Assembly (NCBI GenBank): GCA_046156035.1
Contig: JBJXEW010000053.1
Location: 124,001 to 188,000, forward strand
Length of the DNA stretch: 64,000 nt
Reading direction: 5' to 3'
Source of the DNA: JAEUIX01 sp046156035
GTDB lineage: Bacteria > Planctomycetota > Phycisphaerae > Phycisphaerales > UBA1924
Below, piece by piece: positions 33,008-40,876 of this stretch (positions within the stretch are counted from its first letter, which is position 1; each line of letters begins with the position of its first letter). The notes under the pieces were generated by a model. It saw nothing but the letters and a program-made list of their open reading frames with translations, was not told where the DNA came from and searched no databases. The translations under genes were made by a program, and so were the position numbers.

Positions 33008-35373
33008 CACGGCAACGCTCCGGCGATCGCTTCGATATCGGTCTGGTCGGAAACGACACGCGCGCCGAGGGCTTTCCACTCGGGCCCGGCCCGTCCGATG
33101 ACGATCGTCCACGGGAGTCTATCACCACGGGCCAGCCGCTGCGCCAACGCAAGCCCCTGGGGATCGGTGATCCACACATCTGTGGCACCCGGGGCTTCAA
33201 CCCCGTCGAGCCGCGCGGCCGTGAACCCGCGTGCGCTCAGCAGCGCGAGCAGATAGCCCGCGGTGTGTGCGTCCGTCACGCTGACCCACGCGAGCCGTGG
33301 GGCCTTCCCGTCGCCCCTGGCGGTCGAGGCCGCGTCTCCCGCCCGATCGGGGTGTACCGCCCTGAGCAGCCGCATGACGACCGTGGTGCCCCGCCCGGGG
33401 GCCGAGGTGATGTGCACGCTGCCACCGGCGGCCCTGGCCACCGCGTGCACCAACGAGAGGCCCAGCCCCGTCGAAAGCACGCGTTTCTTGGTGGTAAAGA
33501 AGGGATCAAGGGCGTGCTTGCGAACCTCCGGCGTCATGCCTGGGCCGTGGTCGGTCACACCCACGGCCACCATGTCTCCGTCCAGCCGCGCAAAGGCCGT
33601 GATGGCACCGCCGCCCCGTGCCCCGTCCGCGCCGTCTCCGCGGGGCCCGGTCGCTTCCGCCGCGTTGACCAGCAGGTTGAGCATGGCTCGCGTGAGTTGG
33701 TCGGAAGCGATGCGCACCGGGGGCAGGCCGGGCTGAATGGTCATGGTGAGGTCGATGGGGTGGGGAAGCGAGCCGCGCAGCATGGCCTGTTCCTGCCGCC
33801 ACCAGGTGCCCACGTCGGTGCGGGCGGGCACCTTGGCCAGGTCGTCGGTCGAGGCGGCCAGCGTGAGCAGCGAGCGGGAGAGTTGGCCCAGGAAGTTGAG
33901 CGACGTGGTGAGCGATGAAATCTCATCGGCCGCGGGGGCGCCCAGGGGTGTGGCGCGGGCACGCAGCGAATCCACCCAGCAGCGCATCGGCAGGAGCACG
34001 TTGTTGATGTCATGGCCAAGGCCGGCGGCGAGCGTGCCCAGCGCGGCCAACCGCTCCGACTGGCGGAGTTTTTCGGCCTGCTCGGAGAGTTCCTGCGTGC
34101 GGGCCTGCACCTCCTGCTCCAGGTGCTCGCGGTGGCGGGCCAGTTCCGCCTCCACACGTTTCTTCTCCGAGATGTCAAAGGAGATTCCGCCCAGTGCGCG
34201 GCTGGTGCCGTCGGCGTCGCGCAGGGGGAACTTGACGGTGAAGAACCAGCGCTCGGTCTTATCGGCGCCCACCATCAGTTGCTCGGAGGCCTCGGGGCGG
34301 TTCTGGGCCAGCAGGGCCTCGTTCAGGGCGGCCACCCGCGCGGCCACGTCCGGGCGGTACAGGTCGCGCAGGTGCTTGCCCAGCGCACTGGCGCGGGGCA
34401 CGCCGACGAAGGCCTCCCACGCCTTGTTCACGAGTTGGTAGCGGTTGTCGCGGTCGGTCACGTAGATGGGCGCGGGCGCATGGTCGAGGATGCTGTTGAG
34501 CAGGGCGCTGGTCTCGCGCAGTTCCTGATCGCGCTTCGCCAGTTCGGCCTGGGCGTGGGCCTCGGCCGTGACGTCCTGCACCATCGAGACCGCGCCGACC
34601 ACTTCCCCCGCGTCATCTCGCAGGGGCGCGTTGTACCACTCGCAGATGATGATGCGGCCGTCGGCCGTCAGGTTCTCGTTGCGACTCCGCTCACCGCCCG
34701 ACGCACGCGAGAGTTCGGCCCAGACCTGGTCCACGTGCGGGATCGCCGCGGGCGGCACGATACGCGAGGCGTGCATGCCGATGGCGTGCTTCTCCGCGAT
34801 TCCGAAGATCGCGGCCGCGGCCGGGTTCCATTGGCGCACGCAAAAACGTGTGTCCCACGCGATGATGCCGACGGGCGAGCGCTTGTAAATGAGCGCCAGG
34901 CGGTCCTGCGACCGTTCGGTCTCGGTCCGTGCCTGCTCGCGGGCCGTCACATCCACCGAGAGGCCCAGCACGCCGCGCACACGCCCGCGCGGGCCCTGCA
35001 GGGGGAGGTAGCGCGTCTCCCACATCGTGCCGCGCACGTCCAGCGTGCTGACGACCTGCTCGCCCGCCAGCGCTCTGCGCACGTTGTTGATCACCGCGGG
35101 CACATCGGCGTACATGTCGAAGACCGATCGGCCCACCACCTCGCCCGGACGCAGGTTGGCGCCCACCAAGCCCGCCCCTTCGCTGATCGTGAAGATGCCC
35201 CGCTCATCAACGGCCCACAGCACGAGCGGCGCGAATTCCAGCAGCCAGCGCAGCGACTCTCGCGGCGGCAGCGCGGGGTCAGCCTTGGCGCGCGCCACGG
35301 GCGGGCCTCGGCGGGCCTGCTTTGGGGCGGGCTTCTTGGCGGGCTCGTTGCGAGATGGCCGCTTCTTTGCCAT
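33007..35373 (-). CDS. PAS-domain sensor histidine kinase with C-terminal pseudo-receiver
   Basis: 788 residues with no membrane span, so cytoplasmic. Basic amino end, then three PAS domains (about 35-145, 150-270, 285-405; LLEFAPLVLWAVDERGIF, IYKRSPVGIIAWDTRF, ILDHAPAPIYVTDRDN), a coiled coil, H-box LGHDINNVLLPMR with His454, and an ATPase domain (NLLVNAAEA near 560, DHGPGM, GLGLSLVHA near 636). The last 100 residues look like a receiver fold without the phospho-acceptor Asp. An intracellular or redox/ligand signal via PAS is likely. Start ATG 35373, about 90 bp after ddl, with a TACACT box about 27 bases upstream. Confidence 0.9.
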   Translation of the reverse strand: MAKKRPSRNEPAKKPAPKQARRGPPVARAKADPALPPRESLRWLLEFAPLVLWAVDERGIFTISEGAGLVGANLRPGEVVGRSVFDMYADVPAVINNVRRALAGEQVVSTLDVRGTMWETRYLPLQGPRGRVRGVLGLSVDVTAREQARTETERSQDRLALIYKRSPVGIIAWDTRFCVRQWNPAAAAIFGIAEKHAIGMHASRIVPPAAIPHVDQVWAELSRASGGERSRNENLTADGRIIICEWYNAPLRDDAGEVVGAVSMVQDVTAEAHAQAELAKRDQELRETSALLNSILDHAPAPIYVTDRDNRYQLVNKAWEAFVGVPRASALGKHLRDLYRPDVAARVAALNEALLAQNRPEASEQLMVGADKTERWFFTVKFPLRDADGTSRALGGISFDISEKKRVEAELARHREHLEQEVQARTQELSEQAEKLRQSERLAALGTLAAGLGHDINNVLLPMRCWVDSLRARATPLGAPAADEISSLTTSLNFLGQLSRSLLTLAASTDDLAKVPARTDVGTWWRQEQAMLRGSLPHPIDLTMTIQPGLPPVRIASDQLTRAMLNLLVNAAEATGPRGDGADGARGGGAITAFARLDGDMVAVGVTDHGPGMTPEVRKHALDPFFTTKKRVLSTGLGLSLVHAVARAAGGSVHITSAPGRGTTVVMRLLRAVHPDRAGDAASTARGDGKAPRLAWVSVTDAHTAGYLLALLSARGFTAARLDGVEAPGATDVWITDPQGLALAQRLARGDRLPWTIVIGRAGPEWKALGARVVSDQTDIEAIAGALP

Positions 35374-35463
35374 AGGTGCCACAGCGCGCAGGACGCAGCG
35401 CCAGTGTACCGGCCGGAGGGGGTACGAGCCGTCCACCCTCGGGCCGCTGAGCGGCCGGTGCCG

Positions 35464-36465
35464 CTACGTGCGTGCCGCGGCGGGGTGCCACGTAGGCCGG
35501 TCTCGCAGGGCCATGTCGGCAAGGTTGGCGCAGAGCGTGGGCACGTCAACTCCTGCGTGCCGGCTGGCTTTGGGCACCAGTGAATGATCGGTGAAGCCCG
35601 GCGTGGTGTTGATCTCCAGCAGCCACGCGGTGCCATCGGCATCGAGCATGAAATCCGCCCTCGCCAGGTGCCGCAGGCCCAGAGCCTTGAAGAGTTTGAC
35701 CGTCTGCTTGCTCACCTTCTTCGCCACGGCGTCGGGCAGGGTCTCGAAGAGGTACTCGGTGTCGTCGCGCGTGTACTTGGCCTCGAAGTCGTACAGGCCG
35801 TCCTTTGGAAGGATCTCGATCACGGGGAGTGCCACGCCGTCGATGATGCCGACCGTGAGTTCGCGCCCCGGCACCTTCGGCTCGATCATGTATGTGCGCA
35901 CCGGGCCGCCGCTCTTCACGGCACCAGCGTGCTCTGCCCGCACCGCTTCAACCGCCGCGGCGAACGCGGCCCGCGTGTCGCAGACGTGCAGGCCGATGGT
36001 GGAGCCCTCGTGAACGGGCTTGACGATCACCGGCAGGCGCGTTGGGCAGACGGGGTCCTTGGTGTTCAGCACCCAGACGGGCGGCGTGGGGATCCCCAGT
36101 TCCAGGGCCACCGCCTTGGTGGCGATCTTGTCCATCGCGGCGCGGCTGGCGCGCGCGTTGGAACCCACAAAGGGCCGACCAGAGGCGTCGGTGCCTTCCG
36201 CACCCCCCGGTGCCGAGGCCGGGTCTTCGAGAATGTCTTGCAGCGGCCCGCCCTCGCCCCACGGCCCGTGCAGATAGGGGAAGACCACATCGCCCGCGAG
36301 TTTCGCCAGATCGGCCGCGGTGATGGTGCGGATGATGTGCAGCGAGGCCGTGAAGCGGCCCGAGGCGTTCAGACCGCTGGCGATGGTGGTGCTGCTCTTG
36401 ACGCTGACCTCGTGCTCGGCATCAGGGCCGCCGCCGAGAACGATGACGTGGGGGAGGGGGGGCAT
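35464..36465 (-). CDS. ddl: D-alanine--D-alanine ligase
   Basis: 333 residues. ATP-grasp enzyme joining two D-alanines for the peptidoglycan stem. Marks: VIVLGGGPDAEHEVSVKSS at the start, FPYLHGPWGEGGPLQ, VIVKPVHEGSTIGLHVC, EPKVPGRELTVGIIDG, and LARADFMLDADGTAWLLEINTTPGFTDHSLVP with the metal-binding Glu/Asn. Start ATG 36465. The leader contains a heptamer array (36468-36488) and a TACCGT box about 36 bases upstream. Part of a minus-strand run murC-murB-ddl; ftsQ, often next, is replaced here by a kinase/regulator pair. Confidence 0.95.
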   Translation of the reverse strand: MPPLPHVIVLGGGPDAEHEVSVKSSTTIASGLNASGRFTASLHIIRTITAADLAKLAGDVVFPYLHGPWGEGGPLQDILEDPASAPGGAEGTDASGRPFVGSNARASRAAMDKIATKAVALELGIPTPPVWVLNTKDPVCPTRLPVIVKPVHEGSTIGLHVCDTRAAFAAAVEAVRAEHAGAVKSGGPVRTYMIEPKVPGRELTVGIIDGVALPVIEILPKDGLYDFEAKYTRDDTEYLFETLPDAVAKKVSKQTVKLFKALGLRHLARADFMLDADGTAWLLEINTTPGFTDHSLVPKASRHAGVDVPTLCANLADMALRDRPTWHPAAART

Positions 36466-36467
36466 GG

Positions 36468-36488
36468 GGCAACTGGCAAAGGGCAAAG
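36468..36488. repeat. heptamer array in the ddl leader
   Basis: GGCAACT, GGCAAAG, GGCAAAG directly before the ddl start codon. Same unit (GCAAAGG) as the left arm of the array at 44750-44841. Confidence 0.65.
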
Positions 36489-36557
36489 GGCGGGTGCCAA
36501 CGGTAGCGCGACACTGACATGGGCATGTGCGGGTGCGCACCAGTCAACGCGCAGGTT

Positions 36558-37493
36558 CTACAGGCTTGCTCCCCAGATCACGACCTCCGGCTCGATCGTG
36601 ATGCCAAACTTGTCCTGCACGCAGCGGCGGGCCTCGCGCATCACCTCCAGCACGTCGTGGGCGGTGCAGGCCGGCCCTGCCACCACGAAGTTGGCGTGCT
36701 GGTCGCTCACCTTCGCCCCGCCGCGAGAGAGGCCCTTGCACCCGGCCTTGTCGATGAGCATGCCCGCTGAGACCCGTGTGCCCGTGGTGCCGATGCCCGG
36801 CACATCCCGCATGAGCGTGGGGTTCTTGAAGCAGCACCCGGCCGAGTTGGCGCTCAGCGGCTGCGTGGTCTTCTTGTACTCGGTTGCTTCCTTGAGTTTG
36901 GCCCGCACCGCCGCGGCATCGGCCCGGCGCAGGCGGAACTCCACGCTCGTGATGATGGCCCCGCCGGCCCGCGCCGCAAGGGCGCAGTGCCGGTAGTTGA
37001 AGTCAATCTGGTTGCGTTTGAGCGTGTGGGCCTGCCCGGCGCGGTCCATCAGGTGCACCACGCTCACGTAATCGCCCGTGCTGCCGAACTTGCCGCCCGC
37101 GTTCATCATCACGGCCCCGCCCACGCTGGCCGGGATGCCCGCGAGGTTCTCAAGGCCCGTCAGGCCCGCATCCACCGTTGCGTTGATGAGTTTGAAGAGG
37201 TGTACGCCCGCGCCAGCCGCCACGGTGGCGTAGCCGCGCTGGTCGGCAAGGCCGATGGTGAACTGACCGAATTGGCCCTCGGCCAGCGACACGACCAGTT
37301 CCTGCACGCCCGCATCGGCCACGAGCAAGTTGGCGCCCTCACCCAGCACGCGCAGGTTCGGATCGCTGCGCAGGCACTCGGCCAGTTGCTCGACCGTCTG
37401 CGGGCGGGCAAACCGCTTGGCACGCCCGCCGATGCCGAACCACGTGGGGATCGGCTGGTCTGTCAGAATCTCAAGGGTGGTTGCTGAAGGCAT
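36558..37493 (-). CDS. murB: UDP-N-acetylenolpyruvoylglucosamine reductase
   Basis: 311 residues. FAD/NADPH enzyme that reduces UDP-GlcNAc-enolpyruvate to UDP-MurNAc. Seen: TWFGIGGRAKRFARPQT, LRVLGEGANLLVADAGV and GLTGLENLAGIPASVGGAVMMNAGGKFG (FAD site), then NYRHC, SANSAGCCFKNP and LIDKAGCKGLSRGGAKVSDQHANFVV. The proton donor, a Ser in most MurB proteins (AGSxFKNP), is Cys here. Start ATG 37493. Minus strand, 92 bp before ddl and 258 bp after murC, the gap being filled by a repeat element. Confidence 0.95.
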   Translation of the reverse strand: MPSATTLEILTDQPIPTWFGIGGRAKRFARPQTVEQLAECLRSDPNLRVLGEGANLLVADAGVQELVVSLAEGQFGQFTIGLADQRGYATVAAGAGVHLFKLINATVDAGLTGLENLAGIPASVGGAVMMNAGGKFGSTGDYVSVVHLMDRAGQAHTLKRNQIDFNYRHCALAARAGGAIITSVEFRLRRADAAAVRAKLKEATEYKKTTQPLSANSAGCCFKNPTLMRDVPGIGTTGTRVSAGMLIDKAGCKGLSRGGAKVSDQHANFVVAGPACTAHDVLEVMREARRCVQDKFGITIEPEVVIWGASL

Positions 37494-37751
37494 GGATCAC
37501 CACAAAGGCACAAAGATCACAAAGGAAGGCAGGGAGAGTGCGACCCGAAGAACACCGATCAGGCGTGGGCGTGGGCCGAACAGCACATGATGATGGAAGG
37601 CTTGATCAGCTGCGCCTGCATCTGTCTGCCGTGGAACCGCTTGAAACGCCTCAGCTCGGCGATGCCCCCTCGCTCACGCTCGGGGCTCGTTGATCCTGGT
37701 CTTCCTTTGTGTCCTTTGTGCCCCCGCCACGGCGGGTCTGCGATTTGTGGT
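37494..37751. repeat. CACAAAG-type inverted repeat element between murC and murB
   Basis: Starts CACCACAAAGGCACAAAG/ATCACAAAGGAAGG (37498-37527) and ends with the inverted form CTTCCTTTGTGTCCTTTG (37701-37718) followed by CCCGCCACGGCGGGTCTGCG (37723-37742). The last 20-mer recurs inverted without mismatch at 45774-45793, and the first motif recurs at 45634-45666, so this is a dispersed element. No gene inside; the small ORFs are low-complexity. Confidence 0.75.
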
Positions 37752-39335
37752 TCACCCCTTCCCCGCCGCCAGAAAACCCTGCGCCACTTTGTACACCGGC
37801 CCCGCGCCCATCACCGCCAGCGTGTCGCCATCGCGGCACAGGTTCGCCAACTGGTCCACGATCGCCTCGAACGGGTACAGGTGCATCGCCTGCACGCCCT
37901 TGGCGCGCAGGCGGTCCACCAGGTCCGCCGCGCTGACGAGGTGCTTCTCTTGCTCGCTGTCGCGCACGAAGTAGATGTGCGGAACGATCACGATGTCCGC
38001 CGCGCTGAAGGCGCTGGCGAACTCGGCCAGCAAGTGGCGTGTGCGGCTGTGCTGATGGGGCTGAAAAACGCACACCAGCCTGCCGCCCTTCTTCTCCGGT
38101 TGGTCAAACTGCCGCAGGGCTCGCAGTGTGCAATCCACCTCCGTGGGGTGATGGCCGTAGTCGTCGTACACACGCACCCCCACGCCCGCACCCCTGCCGA
38201 GCGACCGCACGCCCAGAAACTGCGTTCGCCTGTCCACCCCACGAAAGTCCGTCAGCGCGGCACCAACCTTGGCCGCATCCGCCCCCAGCGAAATCGCCAG
38301 CGCCGCCGCCGTGGCCGCGTTCATGGCGTTGTGCTCACCCGGCAGTTGCATCGTCCACTGGCAGGCCACGGTCTTCGCCGGGTTTACGAGCGTGGCGGTG
38401 CGCGTCGCGGGTTCGTAGCGCACGCTCCAGTCCGCCGCGGGAGAAAAGCCGATCGTCTGCACCCGTGCCCGCACGCCCGCGGCCACTTCGCGCCGGTGCG
38501 CGCCCTCGTGGGCGATGAGCAGCAGGCCGCCGTCATCTGCCGGTGCCACCTGCCGCGCAAAGGTGGCGAAACTCTCTACCACCGCATCAAGCGAGCCGTA
38601 GATATCCAGATGGTCGGCCTCGACCGATGTGATGGCCGCGATGGTCGGGTGGAAGTTGTGGAAACTGCGGTTGAACTCGCACGCCTCTGCGACCAGCACG
38701 CCCGGCCTGCCCGCCAGCGGCCCCGTTGGAATCGTGTTCGCCCCCAGGCGCACGCCGCCGCCCAGTTGGGCGCACGTTGCGCCCACGATCACGGTCGGGT
38801 CGATCCCCGCCGCGGCCAGCACCACGCCGAGCATGGCCGTGGTCGTGCTCTTGCCGTGCGTGCCGGCAATCGCCACGCCCGTGCGGCCGACCATGCACCG
38901 TCCCAGCGCCTGGGCGTAGGTGAGCACGGGCACGCCGCGCCCCAGGGCCTCGTTGTACTGCGGGTGATCGGCCTTGATCGCGGCGGAGACGACCACGAGG
39001 TCGCACTTTGCAGGAATGGTGTTCGCGCATGGCGCGTCGATCGCGCCGTCAATGCGCACCGCGATGCCATCTGCCGCGAGGGCATCGGTGGTCTCCTGGC
39101 GGTTCATGTCGCTGCCGCTCACACGCCCGCCACGGGCCTTCACCATGCGGGCCAGGCCGCTCATGCCGCACCCGCCGATGCCCACCAGGAACACGTCCTT
39201 GCCGGCCACATCAAGCGGTGGCGGGGGAGTGGCAGGCGGGGTGGAGTGGGCGGCGGGCACGTCGAGAACATCAGCGGCGGCGGCCGGGGGGGTGGGGGCG
39301 CCGGGCCGCGCGGCGGTCGGTTCGGAGAGCAACAT
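37752..39335 (-). CDS. murC: UDP-N-acetylmuramate--L-alanine ligase
   Basis: 527 residues, longer than usual (about 460-490) because of an Ala/Pro-rich amino tail of about 45 residues before the core. VFLVGIGGCGMSGLARMV is the MurC Rossmann start, GRTGVAIAGTHGKSTTTAML the ATP loop, EACEFNRSFHNFHP and ITSVEADHLDIYG the Mur signature, LPGEHNAMNAATAAALA, and YDDYGHHPTEV the carboxy-domain motif. Adds L-Ala to UDP-MurNAc. Start ATG 39335, four bases after a TACCCT box and with no SD; earlier in-frame ATGs would add a non-conserved stretch. Confidence 0.95.
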   Translation of the reverse strand: MLLSEPTAARPGAPTPPAAAADVLDVPAAHSTPPATPPPPLDVAGKDVFLVGIGGCGMSGLARMVKARGGRVSGSDMNRQETTDALAADGIAVRIDGAIDAPCANTIPAKCDLVVVSAAIKADHPQYNEALGRGVPVLTYAQALGRCMVGRTGVAIAGTHGKSTTTAMLGVVLAAAGIDPTVIVGATCAQLGGGVRLGANTIPTGPLAGRPGVLVAEACEFNRSFHNFHPTIAAITSVEADHLDIYGSLDAVVESFATFARQVAPADDGGLLLIAHEGAHRREVAAGVRARVQTIGFSPAADWSVRYEPATRTATLVNPAKTVACQWTMQLPGEHNAMNAATAAALAISLGADAAKVGAALTDFRGVDRRTQFLGVRSLGRGAGVGVRVYDDYGHHPTEVDCTLRALRQFDQPEKKGGRLVCVFQPHQHSRTRHLLAEFASAFSAADIVIVPHIYFVRDSEQEKHLVSAADLVDRLRAKGVQAMHLYPFEAIVDQLANLCRDGDTLAVMGAGPVYKVAQGFLAAGKG

Positions 39336-39469
39336 GGGAAGGGTATCGGCCGCGAGCCCATCCGGAGTCGAATCGGCAGCCACGCATTGCGTCGCCTCGG
39401 CACGGGCGCAATGCGGCAATGCCAACGAACCTCGGGCCACCTTCTCGGGCCGTGCAGGCAAAGCTCGCC

Positions 39470-39497
39470 TTGACGACCCGTCGATAGGGTGTACACT
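39470..39497 (+). promoter_or_regulatory. sigma70-like promoter for the NYN gene
   Basis: TTGACG (39470-39475), 16 bases, TACACT (39492-39497). Transcription would start near 39504, giving a leader of about 90 bases containing the structures at 39541-39585. Confidence 0.6.
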
Positions 39498-39540
39498 TTC
39501 TAGTCGGGTGCGGTCGCTCGTCCCCGTCCTGATATCCCCC

Positions 39541-39585
39541 CTGCACATGTGCAGGCCGCAAGGCTACTCGTTCGCGGGTAGCCTT
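39541..39585 (+). promoter_or_regulatory. structured leader upstream of the NYN gene
   Basis: CTGCACATGTGCAG (39541-39554) is a perfect 14-bp palindrome. Six bases later AAGGCTAC (39560-39567) pairs with GTAGCCTT (39578-39585), a perfect 8-bp stem ending nine bases before the ATG at 39594 and followed by AGCTTTTG. It could be an operator plus an attenuator, or an RNA site for the encoded nuclease. Confidence 0.5.
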
Positions 39586-39593
39586 AGCTTTTG

Positions 39594-40247
39594 ATGGACA
39601 TCGGATACACGCCGCGCACGCGACTCAAGACCAACGTCTACATCGACGGTTTCAATCTCTACTACGGTGCCGTGCGCGGCACGCCGTTCAAGTGGCTTGA
39701 TGTCGCCAAGCTCTGCTCCCTCCTCCTGCCCGCTCACGACATCCACCGCATTCGCTACTTCACCGCGCGCGTGAGCGCGACGCCCGCGAACCCGGACGCG
39801 CCGCGCAATCAGCACGCCTATCTGCGAGCCCTGGGCACCGTTCCCAACCTCAGTATTCACTTCGGCCACTTCCTCACGCAGCGCAAGTGGATGCCCCTCG
39901 TGTCGCCTGCTCCGAACGGCCCCGCACTGGCCGAGGTCTGGAAGCGTGAGGAAAAGGGGTCCGATGTCACGCTTGCCTCCCACCTCCTGCACGACGGACA
40001 CCGCAACGATTACGCCGTGGCGGTCGTTGTCTCGAACGACTCCGATCTGGTGGAGCCCATACGCCTCGTTCGCGAGGACTTGCAGAAGGTCGTCGGCGTG
40101 CTCAACCCCCACGCGCTTCCGGCCAAGCAGCTCATGAAGCACGCGGTGTTCCTCAAACAGATTCGCGCGGGCCCGCTCGGAGCATCGCAGTTTCCCCTGA
40201 CCCTGGAAGATGCTCGCGGCACCATCGTGAAGCCGTCCACGTGGTAG
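39594..40247 (+). CDS. NYN-domain (PIN-like) protein, putative RNase
   Basis: 217 residues. TNVYIDGFNLYYGAVRG opens the NYN fold with the first acidic residue; KGSDVTLASHLLHDGHRNDYAVAVVVSNDSDLVEPIRLV gives the following acidic cluster (Asp in GSDV, SNDSDL) expected to bind metal. NYN/LabA-like proteins are related to PIN nucleases and act on RNA where tested. The full set of acidic residues is present, so it should be active. Start ATG 39594. Its promoter and a hairpin leader lie directly upstream; the Nudix gene follows after 56 bp with its own -10-like box. Confidence 0.83.
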   Translation: MDIGYTPRTRLKTNVYIDGFNLYYGAVRGTPFKWLDVAKLCSLLLPAHDIHRIRYFTARVSATPANPDAPRNQHAYLRALGTVPNLSIHFGHFLTQRKWMPLVSPAPNGPALAEVWKREEKGSDVTLASHLLHDGHRNDYAVAVVVSNDSDLVEPIRLVREDLQKVVGVLNPHALPAKQLMKHAVFLKQIRAGPLGASQFPLTLEDARGTIVKPSTW

Positions 40248-40303
40248 CACCTGGAGCAGGCCTTCCCATCGACGATTCTCGCGCCCCTCTACCCTTCCCC
40301 ACA

Positions 40304-40870
40304 ATGCCCACACCCGCGGCCGCCCTTCCCTACAGAATCGCCACGCTCTGCGACCTCCGCGACAAGGACGGCCGCGTGCTCCTCCTCCGCCGCCTGAAAG
40401 CCCCCAACCTGGGCCTCTGCTCGCCCATTGGCGGCAAACTGGACATGGCCACGGGCGAATCTCCCGCGCAGGCGGCGCGGCGGGAGATTCAGGAAGAGGC
40501 GGGAATCGACATCCCCATCGACCGCCTCCACCTGCTCGGCATCATCTCCGAGTCCGCCTTTGAGGGCAAGGGCCACTGGCTGCTCTTCTACTACCGCGTC
40601 CTCGGTCCGGTGTGGGTCGAGCCGCACGACATGCGTGAGGGGCGGCTGGACTGGTTCCACGAGCACGAGGTGGATGCCCTGCCCCTGCCCGAGAGCGACC
40701 GCCGCATCATCTGGCCGTTGGTGAAGCAGCACGAGGGCCGCGTGGGGCCGGACGGCTGGCACCTGCCCAGCGCCAAGCCCGGCTTTTTCACGGTCCACAT
40801 TGATTGCGTCGGCCCTGAAGGCCGCGACCTGAAGTGGGCGGTGGAGCAGACGGCCGGGGCGCTCTCCTGA
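40304..40870 (+). CDS. Nudix hydrolase
   Basis: 188 residues. Nudix box GGKLDMATGESPAQAARREIQEEAGI: the REIQEEAGI core with its metal-binding Glu pair is complete, but the segment between GG and GE is two residues longer than the standard GX5E. Upstream VLLLRRLKAPNLGLCSP is the usual strand preceding the box. It belongs with NTP/nucleoside-diphosphate-X pyrophosphatases (MutT-like); the substrate cannot be told. Start ATG 40304; TACCCT at 40290-40295 ends eight bases before it, no SD. Confidence 0.87.
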   Translation: MPTPAAALPYRIATLCDLRDKDGRVLLLRRLKAPNLGLCSPIGGKLDMATGESPAQAARREIQEEAGIDIPIDRLHLLGIISESAFEGKGHWLLFYYRVLGPVWVEPHDMREGRLDWFHEHEVDALPLPESDRRIIWPLVKQHEGRVGPDGWHLPSAKPGFFTVHIDCVGPEGRDLKWAVEQTAGALS

Positions 40871-40876
40871 GCCACG

